Assembly: GCA_018821305.1 (NCBI GenBank)
Contig: JAHJMN010000052.1
Coordinates: 1 to 63,547, forward strand
DNA from: Myxococcota bacterium
Lineage (GTDB): Bacteria > Myxococcota_A > Polyangia > HGW-17
Reading direction: 5' to 3'
DNA: 63,547 nt
Shown here piece by piece: positions 44,557 through 53,982 of this stretch. Below the pieces are notes generated by a model, which had not been told where the DNA came from, made no database searches, and saw only the letters and a list, made by a program, of their open reading frames with translations. How positions within the stretch are numbered: position 1 is the stretch's first letter; every line of letters starts with the position of its first letter. A program made the position numbers and the translations under genes.

Positions 44557-45010
44557 GGGCTGTAATTTCAACAATATCTTTCAATACTCTACTTCAAACC
44601 TCTGGAAAATCTGCGGTGAACCCGGACATTTTTGTCATGATCTGAAAAACTAAGGAACTTTTTTCCTCTAATTGCATGAATTCTGTTAGAAATTGGATTG
44701 CAGAGTATTTAAAAAAGGTAGAGTAAATAACTGAAAATATGTAGCTATATAAGATAATCTCATTATAGGGCTCTTTTAATATAATATACATTCAGGATCA
44801 TGGTATGTTAAAAACCAACGAAACGCCCATTCAATAAAAACCAGCATTAATTCCAAATCGGGCAAAGCAGGTGGCGTTTTTTCCATAGGCTTGTAATAGA
44901 AAATAGTATGGAACACTTTTTACCATCGCACAGTTGTTTTTTAACTTCCGGATACTATATTAAAAAGGTATATCGGAACTTCGACTCCAGTTTTTTACGG
45001 ATGGTGAAAC
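44557..45010. other. Intergenic stretch upstream of the surface-protein gene
   Basis: AT-rich, no supported gene. The start region of the next gene is preceded by GGATGGTG. Confidence 0.5.
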
Positions 45011-48000
45011 ATGAGACAATTATCAGGAATTCTATTTCTGCTTACGCTGACTTATTCTCCCGTGGCCCGTGCTCAGGATTTCTCCTTTGAAAATCAGTGG
45101 ACCCTTTGGCCCGGGGATGCAGTCATACGGCCCAATCCGGCATATGACAGTTACGTAAAGGCTGCGGGAAACGGCACGGACTTTTTCGCCGTCTGGGTGG
45201 ATTCCCGAAGTGGCGGGTCGAATATTTTCGGCAGTAGAATTCTCGCCGACGGCACTGTGGTGGACACCTTTCCCATCCGAATTTCATCTTCGAGCTCCGC
45301 AACTTTGCCTCAGATCGTATGGGACGGCTCCAATTATTTCGTCGTATGGGAGGATTCCAGAAACGGAAACGGTGATCTCTACGGCGCTCGTGTGCGTCCT
45401 GATGGTACCGTTATCGACACTTCCGGTATTCAAATCACCTCCACCCTGGATTCCGAACGACAGGCATCCATGCTTTTTGACGGAAGCAATTACATTATTG
45501 CCTACATAAAAACCGTCGGTTCCTACTCTCAACTATATATTACCCGGGTGAGTCCCTCGGGCATCGTCGATCCGGTGTTTTCACGCCAACTCACGGATTT
45601 CCCCGCAAACAAACAGTACCCCACCATTGCTTACAACGGTACAAACTACCTCATTGCATGGACGGATATCCGGGCTGGCTACACTGTCCGGGCCATGGGT
45701 GTGGATTCTACGGGCAATTATATCCAGTACGACGGTTTTCCCATCGGCACCATAGTTGGTCACAACGACTGGGCCGGGGCTGCATCAAACGGTACGGATT
45801 TTTTAATTGTCTGGCATCACTCCCTTTCCGGTGTTGGTGGCCTCTCCGGGCGTAAAGTGTTTGCGGATTTCACGACGGGCCCCGTTACAGACGTTACAAC
45901 CAATCTTAATGACCGATGGGCCAAATTGGAATACGCCCAGGGCTCCTATCACGTGACTTATCAGGACCATGACGGTGTAACTTTTCAGACGGGATATCTG
46001 GCAGTGGATGACGACGCTCACACCGTACCCGGGTCATATGTACGACTTGATCCCACGGGAATTTACCAGTTTCTTCCCTCCATCGCCGTGAGCGGGTCGC
46101 GCCTTGCGATTTTGTGGGCGGATTATCGAAGAGACAACTGGGATGCGCAGTTCATTACCGCTGATGTAAATGCCATAGTGGCGCAGGTTTCTTCTACTCT
46201 TTCTTTGAGTGCAAATACTCACACTAAAACCCTTCTCACTCGAGGGGCCGACGGGGTTTTAGCACTGTGGGAAGACAACACCGCTCTGAAACGTACCATC
46301 CGAGGTAATATGATCGATTTCGTGGGGAACGTCCTTTCCTCATCGGACATCGAAGTTTCCATGGCAGACACTGAAAACACCGATGCCGCTGCCGTCTTCA
46401 CGGGCAGTTCATTTATCACCTCATGGATCAGCGAGGATGCATCGGGCTTTTCAATTCTCACCCGGAACGTAGAGCTGGACTCAACAACGGGGGCCGTTTC
46501 AGTGGTTGCTTCTTCTCCATACAGGCTGGACAATCTCGTCATGGCTCATGCTCAGGGAAACACCCTGCAGGTGTGGGAAGACTGGTCTTCATCTACCCCG
46601 CAACTTTCAGGCTCCATTATTACGTCTTCCGGGGCTACTGCGGGCCTTACAATTCCGGACTCCATCGTTTCCTTTAATCCTACAGTAGCATCCGACGGCA
46701 CGGATTTCCTTTTAGTCTGGCAGGAATTTGAAAGCTCAACATACATCCTTAAATACCTGCGGATACTTTCCGACGGCACGGTAAACGGGCCCGCCGCAGT
46801 TCTTTCCGCTGATAGTGACGTCCAGATTAATCCCCATGCAGTCTTCTGCAGCGGCAACTACAATATCCTGTGGGAAGACGGTCGAAGTGGCGACTACGAC
46901 ATTTATTCAAGACGCATTGCAACGGATGGCACATCACCGGATACCGCAGATACTCTTCTGGTTTTGGCGGACTTTGTTCAATCCGACGTGAAAGCCGCCT
47001 GTGATAATGACAATCTTGTGATCGCCATCTGGCGGGATATGCGAAGTGGGAATTCCGACATTTACCTTGGGGCTTTTAAGCCGGATTACTCCTGGATTTC
47101 ACCCTCACTGCCCCTTGCTACCACCAGCGTGTACGAAGAAACTCCCGATGTTGTTGTCGTTTCCCCAAGAGTCTTCATGACATCTTATAACGGTACCATT
47201 ACCGATGAACCCTACGGCTCAAGTCGTACCATTGCAGGGTCCTGGATTTACGGTTCCGCCCCCACAGCTTATTCCCGGAACGTCTTTACCCCGGAAGACA
47301 CTCCCATTACTTTCTCCCTTGATTGTCTCGAACCTGATGGCGATCCTCTTTCGTACATCATTGAATCGGGCCCATACAGCGGAAGTATCGCCCTTGAAGG
47401 CAACCTGGTCACTTACAGTCCCGCGGCAGAATGGACCGGGGAAGATTCAATTACCTTCCACTGTAACGACGGCTGGTTTGATTCAAATTCAGCTCAGGTC
47501 GTCATAAATGTTATCGATGCAAACGATCCCCCCGTGGCATTTCCCCAGACCGTTCAGACGGATGTGGACGTTCCGGTCATGATCACCCTCGATGGTACAG
47601 ATGTGGATTCCGCAGTTTTAATGTATGAGATTACTTCGGGCCCGGTATATGGTGACCTTGAAGGATCAGAAAACCAGTATCTCTATACCACGGATGCGGG
47701 CTTTGAGGGAGAAGATGAATTTTCCTTCCATGTTTTCGATGGGGATTATTATTCAGCTATCGCCACGATGCGTATTATCGTCGGCACGGCCAATGAGCCC
47801 CCCGTCGTCGAGGACCATGACTATTCCCTTATTAAAAACACATCGGTTTCCTTTAATCTCACGGGGACAGATCCCGAAAATGATCTCCTCACGTTTGACA
47901 TCGTAAATCAGCCCGTGCACGGAACTCTAACCATTGACGCGACGCTTGTAACCTATGTTCCCGAAACAGGCTATGAAGGTTCCGACAGCTTTACCTACCG

Positions 48001-48184
48001 GGCCTATGACGGCATTTCATACTCAAACACTGCAATGATCCGCATTGAAGTACTGCCGGACAATCCCCCGGGCTCAAGTGACGGCTGCAGCTGTTCAAAT
48101 GTATCCTCGAAAGACACCTCCCGCCCAATTTTCGCCTTCCTCTTCTTCACCGCCCTCATGCTCCTAATCCGCCGCCAGTGGTAG
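45011..48184 (+). CDS. Large surface protein: beta-propeller repeats, three cadherin-like domains, MYXO-CTERM-like tail
   Basis: 1057 residues. Signal peptide ending ARAQD. Residues 25-750 hold a propeller-like array with recurrent WxDxRsG (VWVDSRSGGSNIFGSRI, VWEDSRNGNGDLYGARV, ILWEDGRSGDYDIYSRRI). From about 755 to 1020 there are three Big_9/cadherin-like repeats, each with a ...(E/V)D(T/V)P...L...D.D..L.Y.I..GP..G pattern. The end is a sorting tail: DGCSCSNVSSK, hydrophobic FAFLFFTALMLLI, then RRQW. This corresponds to MYXO-CTERM/GlyGly-CTERM anchoring, in which the tail is removed after a Cys modification. Likely displayed on the outer surface; ligand unknown. Confidence 0.85.
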   Translation: MRQLSGILFLLTLTYSPVARAQDFSFENQWTLWPGDAVIRPNPAYDSYVKAAGNGTDFFAVWVDSRSGGSNIFGSRILADGTVVDTFPIRISSSSSATLPQIVWDGSNYFVVWEDSRNGNGDLYGARVRPDGTVIDTSGIQITSTLDSERQASMLFDGSNYIIAYIKTVGSYSQLYITRVSPSGIVDPVFSRQLTDFPANKQYPTIAYNGTNYLIAWTDIRAGYTVRAMGVDSTGNYIQYDGFPIGTIVGHNDWAGAASNGTDFLIVWHHSLSGVGGLSGRKVFADFTTGPVTDVTTNLNDRWAKLEYAQGSYHVTYQDHDGVTFQTGYLAVDDDAHTVPGSYVRLDPTGIYQFLPSIAVSGSRLAILWADYRRDNWDAQFITADVNAIVAQVSSTLSLSANTHTKTLLTRGADGVLALWEDNTALKRTIRGNMIDFVGNVLSSSDIEVSMADTENTDAAAVFTGSSFITSWISEDASGFSILTRNVELDSTTGAVSVVASSPYRLDNLVMAHAQGNTLQVWEDWSSSTPQLSGSIITSSGATAGLTIPDSIVSFNPTVASDGTDFLLVWQEFESSTYILKYLRILSDGTVNGPAAVLSADSDVQINPHAVFCSGNYNILWEDGRSGDYDIYSRRIATDGTSPDTADTLLVLADFVQSDVKAACDNDNLVIAIWRDMRSGNSDIYLGAFKPDYSWISPSLPLATTSVYEETPDVVVVSPRVFMTSYNGTITDEPYGSSRTIAGSWIYGSAPTAYSRNVFTPEDTPITFSLDCLEPDGDPLSYIIESGPYSGSIALEGNLVTYSPAAEWTGEDSITFHCNDGWFDSNSAQVVINVIDANDPPVAFPQTVQTDVDVPVMITLDGTDVDSAVLMYEITSGPVYGDLEGSENQYLYTTDAGFEGEDEFSFHVFDGDYYSAIATMRIIVGTANEPPVVEDHDYSLIKNTSVSFNLTGTDPENDLLTFDIVNQPVHGTLTIDATLVTYVPETGYEGSDSFTYRAYDGISYSNTAMIRIEVLPDNPPGSSDGCSCSNVSSKDTSRPIFAFLFFTALMLLIRRQW

Positions 48185-48185
48185 T

Positions 48186-48205
48186 AAAAAATCGTACGAT
48201 TTTTT
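48186..48205 (+). terminator. Perfect 20-bp palindrome immediately after the surface-protein gene
   Basis: AAAAAATCG-TA-CGATTTTTT begins one base after the TAG stop. It is a stem with a U-run in either direction, consistent with a weak intrinsic terminator, though its GC content is low. Confidence 0.45.
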
Positions 48206-48256
48206 GAAACGGGTGTCTGAACTGCGTATAAACACCTTTAAACATGTGTGGTCAAG

Positions 48257-48455
48257 GGCCTCGAGCCCCTGATATCCTGTTCCTGCTACTGTTTACCTGA
48301 ATACCTGATTTTTTTAACAGGTAATCAGGAAGTCAGGCAAACAGGAACAGGGTCAGGAACAGGTCATAAACATTTAATATAAAAGTAAAATTACAAAAAT
48401 GAAATAAAATATTCACTTTTCCCGTTTCGATCCTTTTACTCCGAAAGCGGTATAG
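48257..48455. repeat. B element, copy 9 (reverse orientation)
   Basis: It contains GAGCCCCTGATATCCTG, the TTTTTTTAACAGG foldback loop, and ends TCCTTTTACTCCGAAAGCGG-TATAG. Its end touches the A fragment that follows. Confidence 0.7.
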
Positions 48456-48510
48456 TGGCCTGTTAGGATTTTTATTAAATTCTTCGCGAAGCGAATTACA
48501 GGACATTAAC
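48454..48510. repeat. A element, right half, ending on a stop codon
   Basis: TAGTGGCCTGTTAGGATTTTTA to GCGAATTACAGGACATTAAC. On the minus strand its end reads GTTAATGTCCTG, and the TAA of CDS 48506-48925 lies within it. Confidence 0.65.
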
Positions 48511-48925
48511 TATCTAAGTTATAGAATTTTCGCAGTTCGAGGCGGAAGGCTTTTGGCTGGACGCTGATGGCACGGGGGGAGCGACCTTTTACTTTGAGTC
48601 TGATTTGACCGAAAATCCACCAGCCTCCCTGAATGTTGAACTTTTCACAGTCTGCGACGGTGATTACGTTTTCGTCCTCCAGTGCTTCAAGCATGGCCTT
48701 TTCGAATTCTTCTACGGTCATGTCTGCCGCAAGAGAATTCATCTCAATAGCCCATTCCAGTGCACCCTTGGTGATAGCAATCTTCCGGAAACTGGATTTC
48801 ATGGATGGAATTTCGAAGATGTAGTTTTTAGTAAAGAAAACTGACCCTTTTACTACTTGAGAATAGGCAACGCCCCCGGCAATGTCAGCTTTCTGTGCGA
48901 AATAATAATCCTGTTTTTCAATCAT
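48506..48925 (-). CDS. Conserved-looking cytosolic protein, unknown function
   Basis: 139 residues from the ATG at 48925, which is preceded by AGGAG at 7-8 nt. No signal peptide. The sequence has a beta-rich first half (DYYFAQKADIAGGVAYSQVV) and an acidic helical part (DMTVEEFEKAMLEALEDENV), then GGWWIFGQIRLKVKGRSPRA. No family recognised. Its TAA stop comes from an A-element end. Confidence 0.6.
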   Translation of the reverse strand: MIEKQDYYFAQKADIAGGVAYSQVVKGSVFFTKNYIFEIPSMKSSFRKIAITKGALEWAIEMNSLAADMTVEEFEKAMLEALEDENVITVADCEKFNIQGGWWIFGQIRLKVKGRSPRAISVQPKAFRLELRKFYNLDS

Positions 48926-49176
48926 AATGACTCCTGTGTGAATGTTCATAGACCGCAAGCGGTTTTGCCCAGTGTGTATGAAAGAGCCTCACTTTTCAAG
49001 AGGAAAGGGGGGAAAAGGGATACAAAAACGCCCCGATTCCCAGAGGGGGAAGCACTGGGCTAATACAGGCGTTCTACGAACGCGGAACCTGTAAAAACAA
49101 TCAGGGATGCAGGAAATCAGGATCAGGATCAGGGAAACAGGTTTTTTTCTGACGTTGGATATTTACGACCTCCCAC
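48926..49176. other. Intergenic stretch with hairpin and degenerate B sequence
   Basis: A perfect stem GCGTTC/GAACGC with 3-nt loop lies at 49069-49083 inside ACAGG...CCTGT. CAGG words typical of the B foldback follow at 49095-49142. No gene seen. Confidence 0.5.
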
Positions 49177-49288
49177 AGCGCCTGGGTTTACACAGGCGCT
49201 CCGGCTCCTCAGGAGCCGGAGAAGAGCCACAACGTGGCTCACACATCATAGCGAAGGGATCAAAGATGCCAGCGGCATCAAGGATCCC
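49177..49288. repeat. Array of four consecutive hairpins (REP-like)
   Basis: Stem 1 is AGCGCCTG/CAGGCGCT (49177-49184, 49193-49200). Stem 2 is CTCCGGCTCC/GGAGCCGGAG (49199-49208, 49212-49221). Stem 3 is GAGCCAC/GTGGCTC (49224-49230, 49234-49240). Stem 4 is GGGATC/GATCCC (49256-49261, 49283-49288) enclosing GATGCC/GGCATC. Stems 2-4 all have 3-nt loops at their tips. A related degenerate copy lies at 2807-3022. No long open frame with a ribosome site is present. Confidence 0.8.
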
Positions 49289-49369
49289 TGGTGGGCTCCG
49301 GGGTAATCACATAGACATGAATGACCACACCCGTGAATCCCCATGCGACAGTGAATGAACGGATTTCTC

Positions 49370-49496
49370 CTGCGCCCTGCCTGCCTGCGCCCTGATTTCC
49401 TGATTACCTGCGCCCTGATTACCTGATTTCCTGCCTCCCTGCCTCCCTGCGCCCTGATTACCTGCGCCCTGATTTCCCCCTGCCTGCCTGCTTTCT
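49370..49496. repeat. Expanded CCTG/CCCTG microsatellite
   Basis: Runs of GCCCTGATTACCTG, CCTGCCTCCCTG and related units. It is the reverse-complement equivalent of the CAGGGAGG expansion at 39.4 kb and probably derives from a B foldback arm. Confidence 0.65.
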
Positions 49497-49518
49497 GAAA
49501 ATGATGCTGGACTGGTGT

Positions 49519-49544
49519 GACAATTGTCGGTAGTATATGCGACA
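49519..49544 (+). promoter_or_regulatory. Candidate operator/promoter of the Xre-RES pair
   Basis: A perfect palindrome GACAATTGTC (49519-49528) and a spaced inverted repeat TGTCG-N9-CGACA (49526-49530, 49540-49544) surround a TAGTATAT -10-like stretch, 12-37 nt before the antitoxin start. This layout suits autorepression by the antitoxin. Confidence 0.45.
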
Positions 49545-49555
49545 TGGAGGCAGAA

Positions 49556-49987
49556 ATGACCGAAGTAACCATTGAAACTCTGCTGGGCGGATCGCTGATA
49601 ACTGGGCATTCGATTGAAAACAGCCTTGATCTTTTTGAGGTGAGCCGCAGCGGGCTTCCCAAGAAATCACTGCTCAGTTTGATAGATAATCTGGGGCTAA
49701 CCCTGCGTACGGCAGCGGGGCTTTTAAACATTACCGAGCGGACTATACAGCGGAAAAAAGATACGGATTTGCTCGATCAGGCTACGACGGAACAGATTCT
49801 GCAGATTGCGGAGATCTTTTTCCGGGGTTACGAGGTCTTCGGATCCCTCGATAACTTCCGGGCCTGGCTTGATATTGAAAACATCAGCCTCGGGGGTCAC
49901 CGTCCTATAGATCTTCTCGGGTCCCGCTACGGTGCGAGAATGGTTTTAGATACCCTCGGACGCATAGAGCAGGGAGTGTTTTCCTGA
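49556..49987 (+). CDS. Xre/MbcA/ParS-type antitoxin
   Basis: 143 residues from the ATG at 49556, five nt after GGAGG (49546-49550). The N-terminal part is a helix-turn-helix-like region (RTAAGLLNITERTIQRKK). The C-terminal part is the DUF2384/MbcA-ParS toxin-binding domain: AEIFFRGYEVFGSLDNFRAWL, then PIDLLGSRYGARMVLDTLGR and IEQGVF. It would repress its own promoter and block the RES toxin. The gap to the toxin gene is 1 nt. Confidence 0.9.
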   Translation: MTEVTIETLLGGSLITGHSIENSLDLFEVSRSGLPKKSLLSLIDNLGLTLRTAAGLLNITERTIQRKKDTDLLDQATTEQILQIAEIFFRGYEVFGSLDNFRAWLDIENISLGGHRPIDLLGSRYGARMVLDTLGRIEQGVFS

Positions 49988-49988
49988 G

Positions 49989-50453
49989 ATGAAAGTATAT
50001 CGTATTGCGAAAAATCAGTACATACATGATCTTTCGGGAGAAGGGGCGAGACTGTACGGTGGACGCTGGAATCGGCCCGGGCAGAGAGTTCTTTATACAG
50101 CTCAAAGTCGAGCTCTTGCTGCTTTGGAATGTCTTGTACATCTGCCCCTGCATTTTTTACCCCCCGATATGTCCATAGCGGAGATTGAACTCCCATCCGG
50201 GGCTGTTTTGCAATCTGTGAATCCGGCGGAGCTTGCCGGGGACTGGAATACATTTCCACCACCGGGTTTCTTAGCAGATATAACGGGAAAATGGCTTTCA
50301 GACGGTGCAAACCTTGGCCTGATTGTCCCTTCTGCGGTAGTAAGTGGCGAATCAAACTGCCTCATAAACCCTGCTCATCCTCAATTCGAACTGATTAAAA
50401 TCACTGAGATTGCTCCATTTAACTTTGACTCAAGGCTCCTTAGAAATACATGA
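49989..50453 (+). CDS. RES-domain toxin (NAD-degrading)
   Basis: 154 residues with a RES domain. VYRIAKNQYIHDL near the N-terminus is followed by the signature GARLYGGRWNRPGQRVLYTA and the helix RALAALECLVHL with its conserved Glu. Family members of this pair consume NAD+ by phosphorolysis or glycohydrolysis. The length is typical. Its last bases overlap the start of the next gene (ATGA), an odd coupling of a toxin to a lipoprotein gene. Confidence 0.92.
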   Translation: MKVYRIAKNQYIHDLSGEGARLYGGRWNRPGQRVLYTAQSRALAALECLVHLPLHFLPPDMSIAEIELPSGAVLQSVNPAELAGDWNTFPPPGFLADITGKWLSDGANLGLIVPSAVVSGESNCLINPAHPQFELIKITEIAPFNFDSRLLRNT

Positions 50454-52192
50454 CAAGAAAAGTTATCATTAATATACTGTTAGTTTTTACTGCTTTGACT
50501 ATGTCCTGCAGTTCGCTGTCGGATAAAATAAACCGGAAATATCCCCCCGTGGACGATACGGGGCAGAGATACGCCGCCATAAAGATGCAGGCGGAAAACA
50601 TTGCAAAGCACCCAGCCCCGCATTTCGCCGCTTTTTTATCGACTTCGGACTTGAATGCTGTTGTTTTGCCGCAGTTCCGGGCACGACTTGAGAACATCCG
50701 GTTTAAAAACGGTAGAGTAAAGCTTTCAGGCATAACCTTGAAATGCGGTGAGCAGAGTATCAGCATAAGTGCCAGTTTTGCGGGGAAAGTGTCGAACTTT
50801 CGCGGGAAATACAGTGGAAAGTTTGAAGGACATGCCGAAGGATCTGTTTCCGTATCCGTCTGGGGTGATTCCGTTTTCTTGAGACCGGCCTTCACTCGCG
50901 TTGTCCTTACTTCTGCGGATATCTCGGGAAGTCTGTTTGCAAGCTCGGTAACTATCGGAAACATGATAATCCGGGCATTTATTGAGAATATCAATTCTGT
51001 TTTCATTAAGCCGGAGCAGATACGATTTGATACGGAAGGCCTCTGGGATGGGGCCATGGCGAAACTCAAAGAAAAGCGTGGCGTGGAGTATTCTTCGAAA
51101 TCCCGGGGGGAAATTTTCATTAAGGAGTCTGCTATTCTGATTTCAACCGAAGGGCTTTACATAACTGGAACTTTAAGCAGGGAAAAACCTCCTCAGGTGG
51201 CGTTAAAACCTGCAGCCTATGCCGCCGTGGATATAAAGGAAACATCTGCACTCTATGCCCGATTCAAGAGTGATTTTCTAAGACTTATCAGTAAGATGCC
51301 TATTACGCGGGAATCAAGCGGTATCTACATAGCACCGGAAATCACCGCGGCATACATTCAGTCAATTTTAAAGGGCAATGCAGAAATTACAGTGCCGCTT
51401 CCCCTTGTGAAACATGAATTCTCCAGATTCTTTGAAATAAGCAGTCCGGGGTCAAAACTGCACTGCAATCGCCTCGGGAAAAAGGGCGGGATAACATCGA
51501 AGTTGAAAGGCGCCGGTAGCGCAATACCGTGTCGTGCTCTGGAAGCTATTTTGAAAAGAACCGGAAAAATAGACATCGGGGAAATCAGCGGTAACTACGA
51601 GTTTCGCAATATGATTCTTCACGCTATTTTCGAAAATGCCTCAGTAAGTGAGGATATGTCGGAAATAGCAGCGGATTTAGTCGGCGAGGTATTTACGGAA
51701 GCGAAAGTTACATTTACCTTTAAACCTGTAAAACTCGGGCGGGCAGGGTGTATGAAATCTTTCAGAAAAACGTATCGTTCCAAAGCTGAGTTAAGAGTAA
51801 AGCGTGAAAAAATAAAGATGAAATTGTCATTTATTGAAACGCCGGATGGTCTGAATTTGAAAATCAATATGGGGGAACTAACGGTTTGGGGTAAAATAAA
51901 GCCACCGCCGGATGAGCTTTTTAAAAAGGATCTGAAACTTAAGATTAATTGTTTTGCCGCATGGATGGCCAAGGAAGTCTTTCAGAAGATCTCCCTTCGC
52001 CGGAGAAGCAAAGGAAATGACGTACTTCAGGCTTTTGATTCCGGGGAGTTTAAACATACTTTCCGTAATATTCATCCAATTGTTAAACTGAAGCCGATTA
52101 GATTAAAAACAGCATCCGGTTCCATTTCTCTGAAGCCGGGAATGAAAAAAGGTATTATAGTCTTTTCTTTGAAAAAGGATGGCCCGAACTAG
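50450..52192 (+). CDS. Lipoprotein, unknown (possible lipid-binding repeat fold)
   Basis: 580 residues. Lipobox TMSC (about Cys20), then a beta-rich protein with repeated amphipathic segments (FKNGRVKLSGITLKCGEQ, ISASFAGKVSNFRGKYSGKF, DGLNLKINMGELTVWGKI). The pattern recalls DUF4403/BPI-like or AsmA-like lipid-binding proteins, but no signature confirms it. It starts inside the last codons of the RES toxin gene with a weak ribosome site. The TAG stop is the CTAG terminus of a B element. Confidence 0.65.
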   Translation: MTRKVIINILLVFTALTMSCSSLSDKINRKYPPVDDTGQRYAAIKMQAENIAKHPAPHFAAFLSTSDLNAVVLPQFRARLENIRFKNGRVKLSGITLKCGEQSISISASFAGKVSNFRGKYSGKFEGHAEGSVSVSVWGDSVFLRPAFTRVVLTSADISGSLFASSVTIGNMIIRAFIENINSVFIKPEQIRFDTEGLWDGAMAKLKEKRGVEYSSKSRGEIFIKESAILISTEGLYITGTLSREKPPQVALKPAAYAAVDIKETSALYARFKSDFLRLISKMPITRESSGIYIAPEITAAYIQSILKGNAEITVPLPLVKHEFSRFFEISSPGSKLHCNRLGKKGGITSKLKGAGSAIPCRALEAILKRTGKIDIGEISGNYEFRNMILHAIFENASVSEDMSEIAADLVGEVFTEAKVTFTFKPVKLGRAGCMKSFRKTYRSKAELRVKREKIKMKLSFIETPDGLNLKINMGELTVWGKIKPPPDELFKKDLKLKINCFAAWMAKEVFQKISLRRRSKGNDVLQAFDSGEFKHTFRNIHPIVKLKPIRLKTASGSISLKPGMKKGIIVFSLKKDGPN

Positions 52193-52440
52193 TACACTTG
52201 CGGAGTAAAAGGATCGAAATCGGGAAAAGTACTTGTTTTCTTCCTGCCATTTGTAATTATGCATTGATTATGAATGTATACGCACTGATCCTGAACCTGT
52301 TTTCCTGACTACCTGAATACCTGTTAAAAATATTCAGGCAAACAGGAAATCAGTAGCAGGAACAGGACAATCAGGGGCTCTTTCCTGATGATTTTCTTTA
52401 GAATAACTCACAATCGTATTCCTCAGGAAGCGTATTTCAG
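52189..52440. repeat. B element, copy 10, starting on a stop codon
   Basis: CTAGTACACTTGCGGAGTAA at the left, with TAG serving as the stop of CDS 50450-52192. The foldback and CAATCGTATTCCTCAGGAAGCG right end are present. Confidence 0.75.
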
Positions 52441-52529
52441 GACATTAACTGACTAAAAAGGTGGAAAAGTTGGGTGAACTGGTGCTACACTTCTTTTCCG
52501 GGTGCTTATAATATTGAAAGTGGTGCGTT

Positions 52530-53978
52530 ATGATGAAGAAACTGGTTATTTTTGTAGTGTTGATTTTAACCGCTGGTTGTGATGATTCTTCTGAAGACAA
52601 AAAACAAAATCCTCTCTCATGGCTTGCGGTGAATATTCCCTCTTCGGGCCCTGCATTTGAAAATATTTCGGGAAATCTGGTGTGCAACGGGGATCCCCTT
52701 GCGCCGCCGCATCTTGAAATTACAGCGGAAGATACCTGCGCCGGGGCCCTGAGTGATGGGCAATCATCGTCGGCAACATACACTTTCAAAAGTGGGGAAG
52801 AAAATACTTCCTGTCAGGTATCTGTAAAATGTACTGATGGGGAATTTGAGATAATTCATTCTCAGGAAGTTATATTTACGTCTGAACTGGATATCGCTGA
52901 TTATGATTTTTCCGGATGGGAAGAGTTTGACAGGCCCATTGAAGACTACATTACGGCCTGCGCATCGGAACTCGGGCACATGGCGTTTCGAAAGAGCATT
53001 TCCGAGATGACGGTTTTTGACGGCAGGCTCTACATAGGGTGGGGAGATGCGGATCTTAACCTTGGTCGAATTTTCCCTGTTGAAATAAGAAGTTATACAT
53101 CACTTGATCCTTCTTCACTTCAGACCGAAGCTGTAACTCAGGAAGAGGAAATCAGCTCGTACCGACTGACGGGGGGAACAATTGTTGTTCCGGGCGTAGA
53201 CGCCACGGAAGATAATCTCATTGGAAACACATACATTCTGGATAACGGCCAGTGGGTCAAAAACCGCAGTCTCGAATGGGCCTGGCATGTGCACGATACG
53301 CTGTTTTTCGATGGTTCTTTCATGAGCGTCGGAAGTGGCGGAAGTCTTGATGATTACAATAATTCCACTGTGCGAAGTTTCGTCTGGTCCTCAACGGACG
53401 GAATCGAAGACAACACTGTAGTGTTTGACAATCCTCACCCACAGCCTCCGGGAGACAACCGCTTCACGCATCTTCTGGGTGCCGGCAGTAAAATGTATGT
53501 TTTCGGATATGTATCAGCTTCAAACACGACTTATTCACAGTATTTTGAATATGACGGAACGTCCTTTGACGCTGTGACGACTCCGCCGAACTTCTTCATA
53601 TTCAATTCCTGGCCGACATCTGAAGACAGCGGTCTTGTAAGTGGTGTGAAAATAGCAACTCCCCTGGTATTCGGCGTCATGAAGTGGACTCCGGACGGGT
53701 TTCTAACCGTGGATGCTTTTAACGGCCTGACGGTTTACGACATGTTCGCCATGGATGACAGTCGGGTTTTAGTCATGTACATCGAAGGCGATACCTACCC
53801 CGACGAAAGTGAGCGGCCCTGGAACTTTAAAGTCGGTTTGTATGATACAGACGGAAATCTTACGGAAATTTTTAACCGCATGACGGAAGTAAAACCTGTG
53901 TCTATAGCCTGGTATGAGAAAAATATTCTCATCGGCCTTGAAGACGGTAGCATTCAGGTTATTACTAAGAGCTGGTAA
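52530..53978 (+). CDS. Propeller-like lipoprotein
   Basis: 482 residues. Lipobox TAGC (about Cys16; KKLVIFVVLILTAGC), then a Cys-paired N-terminal domain (CNGDPLAPPHLEITAEDTC). From about residue 130 there is a beta-propeller-like region with recurring tryptophans and aspartates (VFDGRLYIGWGDADLNLGRI-like, GGSLDDYNNSTVRSFVWSS, MYVFGYVSASNTTYSQYF). No sorting tail. A membrane metalloprotease gene follows after 4 nt. Likely an outer-membrane-anchored, periplasmic or surface protein. Confidence 0.7.
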   Translation: MMKKLVIFVVLILTAGCDDSSEDKKQNPLSWLAVNIPSSGPAFENISGNLVCNGDPLAPPHLEITAEDTCAGALSDGQSSSATYTFKSGEENTSCQVSVKCTDGEFEIIHSQEVIFTSELDIADYDFSGWEEFDRPIEDYITACASELGHMAFRKSISEMTVFDGRLYIGWGDADLNLGRIFPVEIRSYTSLDPSSLQTEAVTQEEEISSYRLTGGTIVVPGVDATEDNLIGNTYILDNGQWVKNRSLEWAWHVHDTLFFDGSFMSVGSGGSLDDYNNSTVRSFVWSSTDGIEDNTVVFDNPHPQPPGDNRFTHLLGAGSKMYVFGYVSASNTTYSQYFEYDGTSFDAVTTPPNFFIFNSWPTSEDSGLVSGVKIATPLVFGVMKWTPDGFLTVDAFNGLTVYDMFAMDDSRVLVMYIEGDTYPDESERPWNFKVGLYDTDGNLTEIFNRMTEVKPVSIAWYEKNILIGLEDGSIQVITKSW

Positions 53979-53982
53979 TTTC

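Noticed and set aside
44594-44791. 65-residue minus-strand frame upstream of the surface-protein gene
   Set aside because: AT-rich, no ribosome site, no recognisable features.
49246-49731. Minus-strand frames across the hairpin array and CCTG repeat
   Set aside because: Low-complexity translation of repeats, overlapping the antitoxin gene antisense; no ribosome site.
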